From positions 877,099 through 941,098 of the forward strand of contig NZ_GG670120.1 in assembly GCF_000159355.1 (NCBI RefSeq): a stretch of DNA of 64,000 nucleotides. The letters run 5' to 3'. Of the stretch, positions 35,418 to 44,507 are shown one piece after another. The notes beneath the pieces were generated by a model. It searched no databases. It was not told the DNA's origin and saw only the letters and a program-made list of their open reading frames with translations. The DNA comes from Lactobacillus johnsonii ATCC 33200. Its GTDB lineage: Bacteria > Bacillota > Bacilli > Lactobacillales > Lactobacillaceae. Every line of letters starts with the position of its first letter. Position 1 is the stretch's first letter. The translations under genes and the position numbers were made by a program.

Positions 35418-36731
35418 TTGAAAAGACAAATTAGCTTTGGTCAAGCCCTAGCTACAGTCGTTGGAACTGTAATCGGTGGGGGCGTTTTTTTCAAAATAGG
35501 AAGCATTAGTTATGAAACCGGCACTCCCTCATTAACTCTTTTCGTCTGGATTTTAGCCGGTATTGTTTCCATCGCTTCTGGCCTCACCGTATCTGAAATT
35601 GCAGCTGCTCTTCCAGTTACTGGGGGCTCTATCAAGTACATTGAGTATACTTATGGAAAAGTTTGGGGCTTTTTATTTGGCTGGGCTCAAATGCTAGTCT
35701 ATTTCCCTGCCAATATTGCAGCTTTAAGTGTAATATTTGGGCAACAATTTGTTGTTTTATTTAATTTACCTGCTAAATACGCGACTTTAATTGGTCTACT
35801 GCTCGCCATCTTTTTAATGGGCTTAAACTTTATTTCTACAAAATTTTCGACCCGAATGCAATCAGTCATGACTATTCTTAAGGCTATCCCAATTGCTTTA
35901 ATTGTGCTTTTTGGTCTTTTTAATTCAAGCAAAGTCGATATTAACTTATTCCCTTTAAGCGCTGGGCATAATACATCTTTTTGGACAGGCTTAAGCGGTG
36001 GTTTACTTGCGGCTTTATTTGCTTATGATGGCTGGATTAACGTAACTAATTTAGCTGGTGAAATTGAAAAGCCTGAGAAGAATCTATCAAGAGCTATTAT
36101 CATCGGTCTATCTGCTATTACTTTAATTTATGTATTAGTCAACTACGCTTTTTTGACTGCTATTCCTTTTAAAGAAATTATCGGCAATCAAAATACTGCT
36201 TATTTAGCTTCGTTAAAACTATTTGGCAGTTTAGGCGGTAAATTAGTTACTATTGGAATTTTAATTTCAGTTTATGGCGCAATTAATGGTTTTATGCTTA
36301 CAGGAATGAGAATACCTTATACTTTAGCACAAAATAAAATGTTACCATTTTCCGATAAAATTAGTCGCACTAATGTTAATACAGGTGTGCCTACACTAAG
36401 TGCACTAATTATTCTTTTCGTATCTTTAATAATGATTATACTAGGGACTTTTGATCTCTTAACCAACATGCTTGTCTTCGTCATGTGGACCTTTACCACC
36501 TTAATTTCAATTGCAGTGGTAATTTTGCGCTACCGCGAACCTAAACTAGAACGTCCTTATGTTGTTCCTTGGTATCCTATTGTCCCGATCATCTCAATTG
36601 GTGGTGGTTTATTCATTGTGATCAGTACTGTAATTAATGAATTCTGGCTCTCAATAACTGGCATCGGTCTAACGCTATTGGGCCTTCCTATTTATTACTA
36701 TATGAAAAAACAGAATAATCGCCAACAATAA
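35418..36731 (+). CDS. APC-family amino acid permease
   Basis: A 437-residue transporter with twelve helices. The substrate-backbone loop in helix 1 reads ATVVGTVIGGGVFFKIGSI and helix 6 FAYDGWINVTNLAGEI, typical of the APC superfamily (LAT/YfnA-like). The start is TTG 35418 with AAAGGAAAG at proper distance; no ATG exists upstream in frame. It is monocistronic with a terminator after. Substrate unknown. Confidence 0.88.
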   Translation: MKRQISFGQALATVVGTVIGGGVFFKIGSISYETGTPSLTLFVWILAGIVSIASGLTVSEIAAALPVTGGSIKYIEYTYGKVWGFLFGWAQMLVYFPANIAALSVIFGQQFVVLFNLPAKYATLIGLLLAIFLMGLNFISTKFSTRMQSVMTILKAIPIALIVLFGLFNSSKVDINLFPLSAGHNTSFWTGLSGGLLAALFAYDGWINVTNLAGEIEKPEKNLSRAIIIGLSAITLIYVLVNYAFLTAIPFKEIIGNQNTAYLASLKLFGSLGGKLVTIGILISVYGAINGFMLTGMRIPYTLAQNKMLPFSDKISRTNVNTGVPTLSALIILFVSLIMIILGTFDLLTNMLVFVMWTFTTLISIAVVILRYREPKLERPYVVPWYPIVPIISIGGGLFIVISTVINEFWLSITGIGLTLLGLPIYYYMKKQNNRQQ

Positions 36732-36742
36732 AGCTCATAGAT

Positions 36743-36790
36743 AAAGGGTTGAAACTTCCACTAGCTAAGGAGAAAGTCTCAACCCTTTTT
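36743..36790. terminator. Terminator after the permease, also T-flanked on the minus strand
   Basis: A stem AAAGGGTTGAAACTT / AAGTCTCAACCCTTT with one mismatch and a T tract, 12 bp after the permease stop and facing the end of hpt. Confidence 0.85.
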
Positions 36791-36818
36791 AATTTTATGA
36801 TAAATATATTTTGAATGA

Positions 36819-37388
36819 TTAACGGTTTAAGTTTGCTTGAATAACTTCTGGTTTTAAAACACCAACATAAGGTAAATTACGATATGCATTTAAGTAGTCT
36901 AATCCATAGCCAACTACAAATTCATTTTCAACTTTTGAGCCATAGTAATCTACAACTACATCATCTTCACGGCGTTCTGTTTTATTAAGAAGCGCGCAAC
37001 ACTTTACACTCTTTGCGCCACGTTCAATTAATAGATCCTTCATAAATTTTAGAGTATGACCAGTATCAACAATATCTTCAACCAGTAATACATCTCTACC
37101 CTTAACATCTGCTTGAACGTCAATATCTAATCTAACTTTACCAGTTGATTCAAAGCCATCACCGTAGCTTGAAACATCCATAAAGTCATTTTGCATTTTT
37201 ACATTCATATGGCGTGTTAAATCAGTCATAAAGTATACAGCACCCTTTAGTACCCCAATGACTAATGGAAACTTACCAGCATAATCCTCAGTTAATTGCT
37301 TACCTAGTCTTTGACAAATCTCTTCGATGTCATCTTGACTAAATAAAACACGATCAATAATGTTGTCAATATTATCACTATTTTGCAT
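36819..37388 (-). CDS. hpt: Hypoxanthine phosphoribosyltransferase
   Basis: A 189-residue purine-salvage enzyme making IMP/GMP from hypoxanthine or guanine and PRPP. The PRPP motif LLVEDIVDTGHTL lies near residue 98, the SSYG flexible-loop start near 72, and the VVDYYGSKVENEFVVGYGLD base-binding region follows. Length is normal. Together with the nucleoside hydrolase at 45236 it supports nucleobase salvage. Confidence 0.96.
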   Translation of the reverse strand: MQNSDNIDNIIDRVLFSQDDIEEICQRLGKQLTEDYAGKFPLVIGVLKGAVYFMTDLTRHMNVKMQNDFMDVSSYGDGFESTGKVRLDIDVQADVKGRDVLLVEDIVDTGHTLKFMKDLLIERGAKSVKCCALLNKTERREDDVVVDYYGSKVENEFVVGYGLDYLNAYRNLPYVGVLKPEVIQANLNR

Positions 37389-37452
37389 TTTAACCCTCTA
37401 TATCCTTTTATAAATGCGTTGTTAATAGTAGAATTATAACATTTAATTAGAC

Positions 37453-37483
37453 AAAAAAGCACCTATCTTGAGGTGCTTTTTCC
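37453..37483 (-). terminator. Terminator of the CNNM/CorC gene
   Basis: AAAAAGCACCT / AGGTGCTTTTT stem with a 6-nt loop, immediately after the stop at 37486. Confidence 0.88.
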
Positions 37484-37485
37484 GA

Positions 37486-38868
37486 TTATTTATCTTTTTC
37501 TTTATCATTTTGATCGCTATTTTCTGAATCATCATTTTCACTGGCTTGATCGATCTTAGAAACGATGAACCAACGCATGAATCCTTGTTCAATGTTTACT
37601 AGCTTAAACTTAAAGCCTTCTAAATCAACAGACTCACCACGTTTTAAATTAGGATAGTGTTCCATCATATAACCACCTATGGTAATAATATCACTATCTT
37701 CGAATGCTTTCAGCTTAGTATGGAAGTAGCGTTCAAAATCATATAAAGTAGTCTTTCCTGAAACATGGATATTTCCATGATCATCGCGGACAATATATTC
37801 GTCTGAAACATCATCGATTTCATCCTTAATTGATCCGAAGAGTTCTTCATAAATATCTTTATCAGTTACAATCCCACTTGTTCCACCATACTCATCAACT
37901 ACTAAAACAATTGGTGTGTGCTTTTTAATCATTAATTTCAAAATATCTTGAATTAACATTGATTCAGGCACAGTAATAATCGCTCTAATAATTCTAGTAA
38001 TCGGAACATTAGGATTTTCCTGATCTTGACTTACGATATCATAAGCATAAACGTATCCTACAACATCATCTTTATCATTATCACGCACAACTGGGAAACG
38101 GCTAAAGCCATCTTTAATATATTTTTCTAAAGCTGTTTTTACATCATCAGCCGCATTTAAAACTTGAAGTTGAGTACGGTCTGTCATGATATCTTTAGCA
38201 ACTTTATCATTTAATTCAAAAGCACGTTCCATGTACAAAAGATCGTCTTTATCAAGTGAGCCGACAGTTACAGCGTTACGAGATAAACGTAAGATTTCAG
38301 ATTGTGAATAAACCTCACTTTCTTCATCAGCTGACTGCATCCCTAATAAATGAAGCAATCCATTAGCACTGTGATTAAGTAACCATACAAATGGATATAC
38401 AATCGTATGGAAAGCAGCTAAAGGAGTAACGACTGCCATTAAACACTTAACGGGCATGTCAATAGCAATATTCTTAGGAACAATTTCAGTTACAACAACC
38501 TCTAAATAAGTTAGCAATACAACACCTAAAGTTGCTCCTAATACTCCGCTAGTCTTTGCTCCAAACCAAGGTGTCATTTTAAACGCATCAGTCAATAGTT
38601 CTTCAATAGTTCCTTGACCAATCCAACCTAAAATAACACCAACTAAAGTAGTACCTACTTGAGTGGTAGACAATGACTCATTCAAATTATGAACCATATG
38701 TAGAGCACGCTTTAGTTTCTTAGGGTTGCCTTGACCGTTTGCCAGCATATCTTCTAGCTGACTCGATCTAGTCTGCACTAAAGCAAATTCAGCAACAACA
38801 AAGAAAATTGCAATTAAAAACGTTATGAAAATAACAATTAAATTAGTAGTTATAGTACTTGTAGACAA
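37486..38868 (-). CDS. CNNM/CorC-type membrane protein (hemolysin-C family)
   Basis: A 460-residue protein: DUF21 membrane domain (about 1-190, four helices), a CBS pair (about 205-335, with IMTDRTQLQVL and YGGTSGIVTDKDI) and a CorC_HlyC domain (about 350-440), then an acidic tail. Such proteins are linked to magnesium export or homeostasis; the name hemolysin is historical. The ATG at 38868 has AAGGTGA in front. It is single, with a terminator. Confidence 0.9.
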   Translation of the reverse strand: MSTSTITTNLIVIFITFLIAIFFVVAEFALVQTRSSQLEDMLANGQGNPKKLKRALHMVHNLNESLSTTQVGTTLVGVILGWIGQGTIEELLTDAFKMTPWFGAKTSGVLGATLGVVLLTYLEVVVTEIVPKNIAIDMPVKCLMAVVTPLAAFHTIVYPFVWLLNHSANGLLHLLGMQSADEESEVYSQSEILRLSRNAVTVGSLDKDDLLYMERAFELNDKVAKDIMTDRTQLQVLNAADDVKTALEKYIKDGFSRFPVVRDNDKDDVVGYVYAYDIVSQDQENPNVPITRIIRAIITVPESMLIQDILKLMIKKHTPIVLVVDEYGGTSGIVTDKDIYEELFGSIKDEIDDVSDEYIVRDDHGNIHVSGKTTLYDFERYFHTKLKAFEDSDIITIGGYMMEHYPNLKRGESVDLEGFKFKLVNIEQGFMRWFIVSKIDQASENDDSENSDQNDKEKDK

Positions 38869-38917
38869 GTGATCTTCACCTTTTTATATATTAAATAATT
38901 ATATCTCTATTTTAGCA

Positions 38918-39611
38918 TTATTTTGCTGAATCAGGGATCCAGTTTGCAACTAATCCGGGATGATTATAATTTTCTTCAATATTACTTGAAACTTGCTTGT
39001 TATAGAACTCGGCTGGTAGTTCTACTTTATCGCGTAAATTATGTTTTAAATCAATAAATCCTAACTTCAAAAACTTCTTATTTCTAATCTTAAAATGATA
39101 GCCTGTAAAGTAAGCTTTACTTCCTGGAATTTTTTTACAATCTGCCAGACTGAACTTCATTACTACATCATTTAATTTAATAAAGGCATAATAATCATTT
39201 TTACCAAGGTAGGTAACTTCTTGCCTCACTGATATCTTTTTATAAACGGAAGGCAAATGAGACGGAGTCTGAATATCAGCTACATATTTAAACATCTCGA
39301 TTTCTTCTGGATCATAATATTTATTAGAAAAAATCTGAGCATCATACTCTCTAACCATTGCCGTTAAATAATGATTTTCTTTGACATATTCTTTTGATTC
39401 CTTATTTTTAAAATAAGCTATCCCCAGAAAAGTTACTAAAAATACGGTTGTCACCCCAAATAAAGTATAAGTAATTTTATTATGTACGCATAAAAATGGA
39501 ATCAATCCAACAAAAAAAAATTATCCCTAAAATTAAAATATAGCCTGGCAATGTGTAATTAAACCATTTATCCCAATTAGCCCATTGCTCAGGAGAAACT
39601 AATAACATCAT
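38918..39611 (-). pseudogene. Two-helix membrane protein of unknown family, frameshifted in a nine-T run
   Basis: ATG 39611 follows AAAGGAG at 7 bp and opens MMLLVSPEQWANWDKW with a first helix (GYILILGIIFF). The frame then meets nine T (plus-strand A9 at 39512-39520) and stops 13 codons later at TAA. With eight T it would continue into VGLIPFLCVHNK and the 195-residue frame that ends at 38918. That frame has a second helix (about YTLFGVTTVFLVTFLGIAYF) and a soluble C-terminal domain without known motifs. The restored protein has about 230 residues. The long frame has no ribosome site of its own. This may be a real mutation, phase variation, slippage or a sequencing error. Confidence 0.65.
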
Positions 39612-39674
39612 TCTTCTTCTCCTTTATTTTTTATAATTATGTCATATTTTAATCTAATTTTAAATAAGAAAATA

Positions 39675-39734
39675 AAAAACTCTTAAAGAATTCATCTAAC
39701 AAATTAGCTAGACTTTAACTTCTTCAAGAGTTTC
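39675..39734 (-). terminator. Terminator of the nitroreductase gene
   Basis: AAACTCTTAAAGAA / TTCTTCAAGAGTTT stem with one mismatch, a long loop and a T-rich tail on the minus strand. Confidence 0.65.
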
Positions 39735-39738
39735 TTAA

Positions 39739-40395
39739 CTAGATATCTTTTTTAATCTTTAAAACTTCATCTAACGGTACACGTTTAGACTTATAATTAT
39801 TGATTGTTGCCTTCTTATTCGGATATCCTAAACCAATACCAATTCCAATTGATTCATCTTCTGGTATATCCAAATATTTTCTTATTACATCTGGGTACTT
39901 AACAAAAGCATGAGCTGGCATTGCACTTAAACCACGATTATTAGCAGCTAACATCAATGTCTGCGAAAACGCACCTAAGTCAAAAATTGACCAAGCTGGA
40001 GATTTTTTAGGAATAGTCAAAAATACTACCACAGGAGCGTTAAACAATTTTATTTGAGCTTGATCGAAAGCATCAGATTCACCACGTAAAAAGTAATCTA
40101 AAGTTTCACTCATCGTTGCCATATTCTTACTTGGAAACGTATCCCACTCAACTTTTAGCAATGAAACAAAATCTTCATGTGGTTCTTCATGAGCCAAGAC
40201 CTTCTCCTCATGATCTTTTCTTATTGCTTTTGCAACCTCACCTTCAGCCACATAAATTCGCCATGGTTGTGAATTTAGTAATGATGGTGTTCTTTGCGCC
40301 TCTTCGATTATCTTAATCACAGTTTTTTCGCTTACTCTTTGATCAGTAAACTTTCTTGTTGCATGTTCACTTGCTAAAACATCTTTAAAATCCAT
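39739..40395 (-). CDS. Nitroreductase-family FMN oxidoreductase
   Basis: A 218-residue flavoenzyme. The FMN-binding start HATRKFTDQRVS (residues 10-21), the TPSLLNSQPWRIYVAEG segment and the C-terminal IGIGIGLGYPNKKATIN are standard for NfsB/YdgI-like reductases. The electron acceptor is unknown. The start follows GGAAGGGATGAG. It is single. Confidence 0.9.
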   Translation of the reverse strand: MDFKDVLASEHATRKFTDQRVSEKTVIKIIEEAQRTPSLLNSQPWRIYVAEGEVAKAIRKDHEEKVLAHEEPHEDFVSLLKVEWDTFPSKNMATMSETLDYFLRGESDAFDQAQIKLFNAPVVVFLTIPKKSPAWSIFDLGAFSQTLMLAANNRGLSAMPAHAFVKYPDVIRKYLDIPEDESIGIGIGLGYPNKKATINNYKSKRVPLDEVLKIKKDI

Positions 40396-40510
40396 CTCAT
40401 CATCCCTTCCTACAATATCTTTTATTTATTAAAATTACACTTACTTTCCTCAATATATTATAACAATAAATGTCACACTAACAATACAATGATTTTTTAA
40501 TAACTACAAT

Positions 40511-40545
40511 TAAAAAAGATCGGAAATTAATCCGATCTTTAAAAA
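40511..40545 (-). terminator. Phosphoketolase terminator
   Basis: A perfect AAAGATCGGA / TCCGATCTTT stem with a 6-nt loop and T tract, 10 bp past the stop. Confidence 0.9.
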
Positions 40546-40554
40546 ATAATATCT

Positions 40555-42960
40555 TTATTCTAAGCCATTCCATTGCCATTCAGTAACTTCAGGCATATCT
40601 TTACCGTTATCACGGATATATTGGTGATGTTTAGCAAGCAAACTATCCATTTCATCAATGAAATCCACATTCTTTTCATTTAGCTCAGGAATACTTTCTA
40701 CTACATCTTTTGCTAAGTCATAGCGATCCATGTGGTTTAAAACACGCATATCAAAAGGAGTGGTAATGTCACCATTCTCTTCATACCCATGAATATGCAC
40801 ATCATCTTTACCACGACCGCGATCAAACCAAATTGATTCCATCATTGGCTTAAATCCATGCCATGCAAAGATAACTGGCGTATCTTTAGGGAAAAGACGA
40901 TTGAATTCTTCATTACTGATCGCATTTGGATTCTTTTCTGGGGACATTAACTTCATAACATCAATCACATTAATATAGCGAATCTTTAAGTCTGGGAATT
41001 TCTTATGAAGTAAATCAATGGCAGCTAAAGATTCAATTGTTGGTTCAGTACCAGTTGAAGCAAAAACAACATCTGGCTTAGCGCCCTTATCAGTTGATGC
41101 CCAGTCAACATAGCCAAGACCTTTATCAACTAATTTCTTAGCTTCTTCAATTGAGAACCATTGAGGACGAGGTTGTTTAGAAGTTACTAACACATTGATG
41201 CATTCGCGATCTCTAAATGCCTTATCAGATACAGCAAGAAGTGAATTAGTATCTGCTGGCAAGTATTCGTGAATTAAATCTGGACGATTCTTTTCATACA
41301 AATGAGTTAACATACCGGGATCTTGGTGAGTATAACCATTGTGGTCTTGCTGGAAAACAGTTGAAGTATCAACTAAGTTTATGGCTGGATAATCATGTCT
41401 CCAAGATTGTTCTTTGGCTTTTCTCAACCATTTCATATGTTGAGTAAGCATTGAATCAACTACACGGCCAAATGCTTCATAAGTAGCAAAGAATCCATGA
41501 CGACCAGTTAATACATATCCTTCAAGCCAGCCTTCATCTTGGTGTTCTGACAATTGTGAGTCAATTACACGACCCTCGTGAGCCAAGTTTTCATCGTTTG
41601 GAGTATGAATACTTTCCATCCATTGACGTTTTTGATTATCTAAAAGTTGGAATAAACGATTAGATTTAGTTTCATCCGGACCAAAACCACGGAAATTAGT
41701 TGGGTTCAATTCAGACATCTTGTCTAAATATTTTGCCCATTCAGCCATATCTTGTTTTTCGACAGATCCCGGTTTATCAAATTTAACTGCAAAGTCGCGG
41801 TAATCAGGCATATTTAAGACTTTTGGATCAATACCACCATTGGTTACTGGATTCATAGCCATTCTTTGGTCGCCTGATAAGGTATTTTCTTTAACGATAT
41901 CTTTTGGTGAGCCATCTTCATTGAATAATTCTTCTGGCTTATAACTTTCCATCCAATCAGTAAGCATTTCTTTATGAGCCATGTCATCTTGAGCAACAGG
42001 AATTGGAATTTGGTGAGCACGGAAACTATTTTCAATTGGATTGCCATCTAGATCAAATTTTGGACCAGTCCAGCCCTTAGGTACTCTAAAGACAATCATT
42101 GGCCACTTCACTAAGGAATCATCTTTGTTTTCACGAGCATGCTTTTGAATAGCCTTAATCTCCTCAACAACTTCATCCATTGTCTTGGCCATTTCTTGGT
42201 GAACTTCCATGTGGTCTTTATAACCATTAAATTCACCGTCTTTATATGCAGAAACAAAGTATGGCTTCCAACCCATTCCTTCAAAGTACTTAGTTAAGTC
42301 TTCATCACTCATTCTAGAAACGATAGTTGGATTAGAAATCTTAAAGCCATTAATTTGCAAGATAGGAATAACTGCACCATCTTTAATTGGATTAATGAAT
42401 TTACTTGAAAACCAAGAAGCAGCAAGTGGACCAGTTTCTGATTCACCATCACCAATTTCAACTGCTGCAATTACGTCTGGATTATCTAAAATTGCACCAA
42501 CACCATGAGACAGTGAATATCCTAATTCTCCACCTTCATGGATTGATCCAGGGGTTTCTGGAGCAGCATGAGAAGCAACTCCACCAGGAAAACTGAATTG
42601 CTTAAATAACTTAGCCATTCCCTTTTCATCTTGGGTAATTTCTGGGTAGCGTTCAGTATATGAACCATCTAAGTATGAATTAGATACCATTACTTGACCA
42701 CCGTGACCAGAACCTTCAATATAGAACATATTTAAATCATATTTCTTAATTGCACGATTTAAATGTGCATAAATAAAGTTTTGTGGCACAATTGTACCCC
42801 AGTGACCGATTGGCTTAGGTTTTACATCTTCTGCCTTTAAGTCTCTCTTAAGTAAAGGATTATTCATTAAAAATAATTGTCCCACTGATAAGTAGTTAGC
42901 TGCACGCCAGTATGCGTCAACACTCTTTAAGTATTCTTGAGAATCGTAATTTACTGCCAT
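40555..42960 (-). CDS. xpkA: Xylulose-5-phosphate/fructose-6-phosphate phosphoketolase
   Basis: An 801-residue thiamine-diphosphate enzyme that splits xylulose-5-P into acetyl-P and glyceraldehyde-3-P. The N-terminal [14 protein letters not shown] and the ThDP motif [14 protein letters not shown] lie in the PP domain, [20 protein letters not shown] near the end; all active-site histidines of the family appear kept. It is full length. AAGGAG lies 8 bp before the ATG, and a cre-like box lies just upstream. With rbsK and rpiA at 46-48 kb it would let ribose from nucleosides be fermented. Confidence 0.96.
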   Translation of the reverse strand: MAVNYDSQEYLKSVDAYWRAANYLSVGQLFLMNNPLLKRDLKAEDVKPKPIGHWGTIVPQNFIYAHLNRAIKKYDLNMFYIEGSGHGGQVMVSNSYLDGSYTERYPEITQDEKGMAKLFKQFSFPGGVASHAAPETPGSIHEGGELGYSLSHGVGAILDNPDVIAAVEIGDGESETGPLAASWFSSKFINPIKDGAVIPILQINGFKISNPTIVSRMSDEDLTKYFEGMGWKPYFVSAYKDGEFNGYKDHMEVHQEMAKTMDEVVEEIKAIQKHARENKDDSLVKWPMIVFRVPKGWTGPKFDLDGNPIENSFRAHQIPIPVAQDDMAHKEMLTDWMESYKPEELFNEDGSPKDIVKENTLSGDQRMAMNPVTNGGIDPKVLNMPDYRDFAVKFDKPGSVEKQDMAEWAKYLDKMSELNPTNFRGFGPDETKSNRLFQLLDNQKRQWMESIHTPNDENLAHEGRVIDSQLSEHQDEGWLEGYVLTGRHGFFATYEAFGRVVDSMLTQHMKWLRKAKEQSWRHDYPAINLVDTSTVFQQDHNGYTHQDPGMLTHLYEKNRPDLIHEYLPADTNSLLAVSDKAFRDRECINVLVTSKQPRPQWFSIEEAKKLVDKGLGYVDWASTDKGAKPDVVFASTGTEPTIESLAAIDLLHKKFPDLKIRYINVIDVMKLMSPEKNPNAISNEEFNRLFPKDTPVIFAWHGFKPMMESIWFDRGRGKDDVHIHGYEENGDITTPFDMRVLNHMDRYDLAKDVVESIPELNEKNVDFIDEMDSLLAKHHQYIRDNGKDMPEVTEWQWNGLE

Positions 42961-42973
42961 AGCTATATCTCCT

Positions 42974-42987
42974 TGAAATAGTTTTCA
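42974..42987. promoter_or_regulatory. cre-like box upstream of phosphoketolase
   Basis: TGAAATAGTTTTCA differs from the CcpA consensus TGWNANCGNTNWCA only at the central C. It sits 14-27 bp before the start codon, beside the ribosome site, where CcpA could block transcription. The lost central CG makes this tentative. Confidence 0.35.
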
Positions 42988-43067
42988 TTTGTTTATTACA
43001 GTACTTATCATATAGCATCAAGTGCAAAAATTCAACTTTTAAAATTATTGGGGCGGTCCAATTATAA

Positions 43068-43853
43068 TTACTTACTTTTTCCCTTTTCCTCTTCGAGTAC
43101 TTCACGAATCTTAATATTCTTTTTAAAATATTTTCGATACTGTGGATCAAGCTTATTATCCGTAATCAAAATATCAGCTTGCTTACAATCCATGACCTTA
43201 TACGGAGAAGATCTATCTTCTTTAAATTTATATTCTTCTGCCAGCAAAATAACTGTTTTTGTTCGATTAACTACTTCTCTTTCAATTTGTGCATCAGAGT
43301 GGTTAACTACAAAAACTCCATTTTTATTAACCGATGATGTCCCAATTACGGCAATATCAAATTCATATTGATCTATTTCTTTTAAACTATTTAAAGAAGA
43401 TGTATAGTGATTCTCTTTATTTAAATAGCCGCCTAATAAGATGACATTAGGCAAGTTATCCATCATTAAGGCACCCGCATTATCAATCGAATTTGTCATC
43501 ACTGTTGCATTTAATCCGTTAAGGTAACGACATAACTGCGAAATAGTCGTTGAAGCATTCAAATATATCAACTTATCAGCTGTTAAATATTTTGCCGTCA
43601 TCTTAGCTATTTTATTCTTTATAGGCGACAAAACATGGACGCGAGAATTATAATCTGGCACTGTCCCCTGTTTAATTTTCATCAATCCACCATGGATTCG
43701 AATCGCTTGACCGGTGCTGGTTAATTTAATTACATCCCTCCTAGCTGTATCAAAAGAGACATGACACAATTTCATAATTTCACGTGTACTAATTGTTTTT
43801 TTCTCATCTAATTTTTGTCTAATCAAATCTAATCTTTCAACTTGTGATTGCAT
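43068..43853 (-). CDS. DeoR-family sugar-phosphate-responsive repressor
   Basis: A 261-residue regulator: N-terminal winged helix with ISTREIMKLCHVSFDTARRD, the linker IRIHGGLM, and a C-terminal DeoRC sensor with the sugar-phosphate-type motifs YLNASTTISQL, VMTNSIDNA and AVIGTSSVNKNGVFV. GAGGTGAG precedes ATG 43853. The order is xpkA after it on the same strand, 107 bp away without a terminator between, so it may regulate or be co-transcribed with xpkA. The upstream region has phased repeats that may be its operators. Confidence 0.88.
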   Translation of the reverse strand: MQSQVERLDLIRQKLDEKKTISTREIMKLCHVSFDTARRDVIKLTSTGQAIRIHGGLMKIKQGTVPDYNSRVHVLSPIKNKIAKMTAKYLTADKLIYLNASTTISQLCRYLNGLNATVMTNSIDNAGALMMDNLPNVILLGGYLNKENHYTSSLNSLKEIDQYEFDIAVIGTSSVNKNGVFVVNHSDAQIEREVVNRTKTVILLAEEYKFKEDRSSPYKVMDCKQADILITDNKLDPQYRKYFKKNIKIREVLEEEKGKSK

Positions 43854-43908
43854 TTATCTCACCTCATATGTCTAATCTTATCAGAAAGCTCTTTCATTTT
43901 ACGCATTT

Positions 43909-43982
43909 ATCTGTATTTAGAGCTTTATTTTAAGGATTAATCAGTATTTAAGAAATGATTCACTGATTTAAATCAGTATAAT
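43909..43982 (+). promoter_or_regulatory. Phased repeats and palindrome between deoR-type gene and immunity-like gene
   Basis: Three direct repeats ATC(A/T)GTAT(T/A)(T/A)(A/T) begin at 43909, 43940 and 43972, that is 31 and 32 bp apart, three helical turns each. A weaker ATCAG lies at 43880. The third repeat overlaps a perfect 16-bp palindrome ACTGATTTAAATCAGT (43962-43977) and a TATAAT (43977-43982). The likely reader is the adjacent DeoR regulator, by inference. Confidence 0.55.
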
Positions 43983-44021
43983 GTTATTTAAATCAAGATA
44001 AACACTTAGCAAAAACCGCTA

Positions 44022-44055
44022 CTTTCATACAAAATAGGCTTTTCAAGCATGAAAG
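44022..44055 (+). promoter_or_regulatory. Leader hairpin before the immunity-like gene
   Basis: CTTTCAT (44022-44028) pairs with ATGAAAG (44049-44055), and GCATGAAAGATGC lies at its far side. A short TATTTTTG follows near 44063, so it might attenuate transcription. It lies in a 135-nt leader counted from the TATAAT at 43977. Confidence 0.35.
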
Positions 44056-44117
44056 ATGCTAGTATTTTTGTGGGCCCAAAAATCAGTTAAATTATTTAAG
44101 ATAGTGAGGTCTTTATC

Positions 44118-44444
44118 ATGTTAGAAAAATTTATTACAAAGCACGATGAAATTATCACAGTATTAAAAAATTTATATACTAGTTTCACTAAAGTTCAAAT
44201 TAAAGCATATCTTCCGCTTGAGCAGACAATTTTAAAAGTCATAGCCAAAGCTGAAAACAACGATGACGCAGCTGCTTGGAGCAATAAGTTAGTTATGTAT
44301 TTGCAATCTCAAATAGTACTTAAGCAAATTCCGATTACTAAGGAACAAGATACTTTAATTAATTCCCTCAGTGAGCAATGTAAAAACACTAACTTAAACT
44401 ATGTATATCTGTCCCCTGTTGACGATAGTTTGCAATTTGATTAA
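44118..44444 (+). CDS. Small helical protein, possibly a bacteriocin immunity protein
   Basis: A 108-residue soluble protein predicted as a bundle of about four helices, without membrane segments, ending in an unstructured tail (SPVDDSLQFD). Size, helical pattern and tail recall EntA/PedB-type immunity proteins of class IIa bacteriocins, and no bacteriocin gene is nearby. I do not see a decisive signature, so the assignment is tentative. GTGAGGT precedes ATG 44118. It diverges from the DeoR regulator and has a terminator after it. Confidence 0.5.
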   Translation: MLEKFITKHDEIITVLKNLYTSFTKVQIKAYLPLEQTILKVIAKAENNDDAAAWSNKLVMYLQSQIVLKQIPITKEQDTLINSLSEQCKNTNLNYVYLSPVDDSLQFD

Positions 44445-44457
44445 GCTACTCGTCCCA

Positions 44458-44501
44458 TACAAAAAGCCATTGTTTCTCTCATCCCCGAGAAAAACAATGG
44501 C
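44458..44501. terminator. Bidirectional terminator
   Basis: An AAGCCATTGTTTCTC / GAGAAAAACAATGGCTT hairpin with T runs, between the immunity-like gene and the convergent GntR gene. Confidence 0.85.
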
Positions 44502-44507
44502 TTATTT

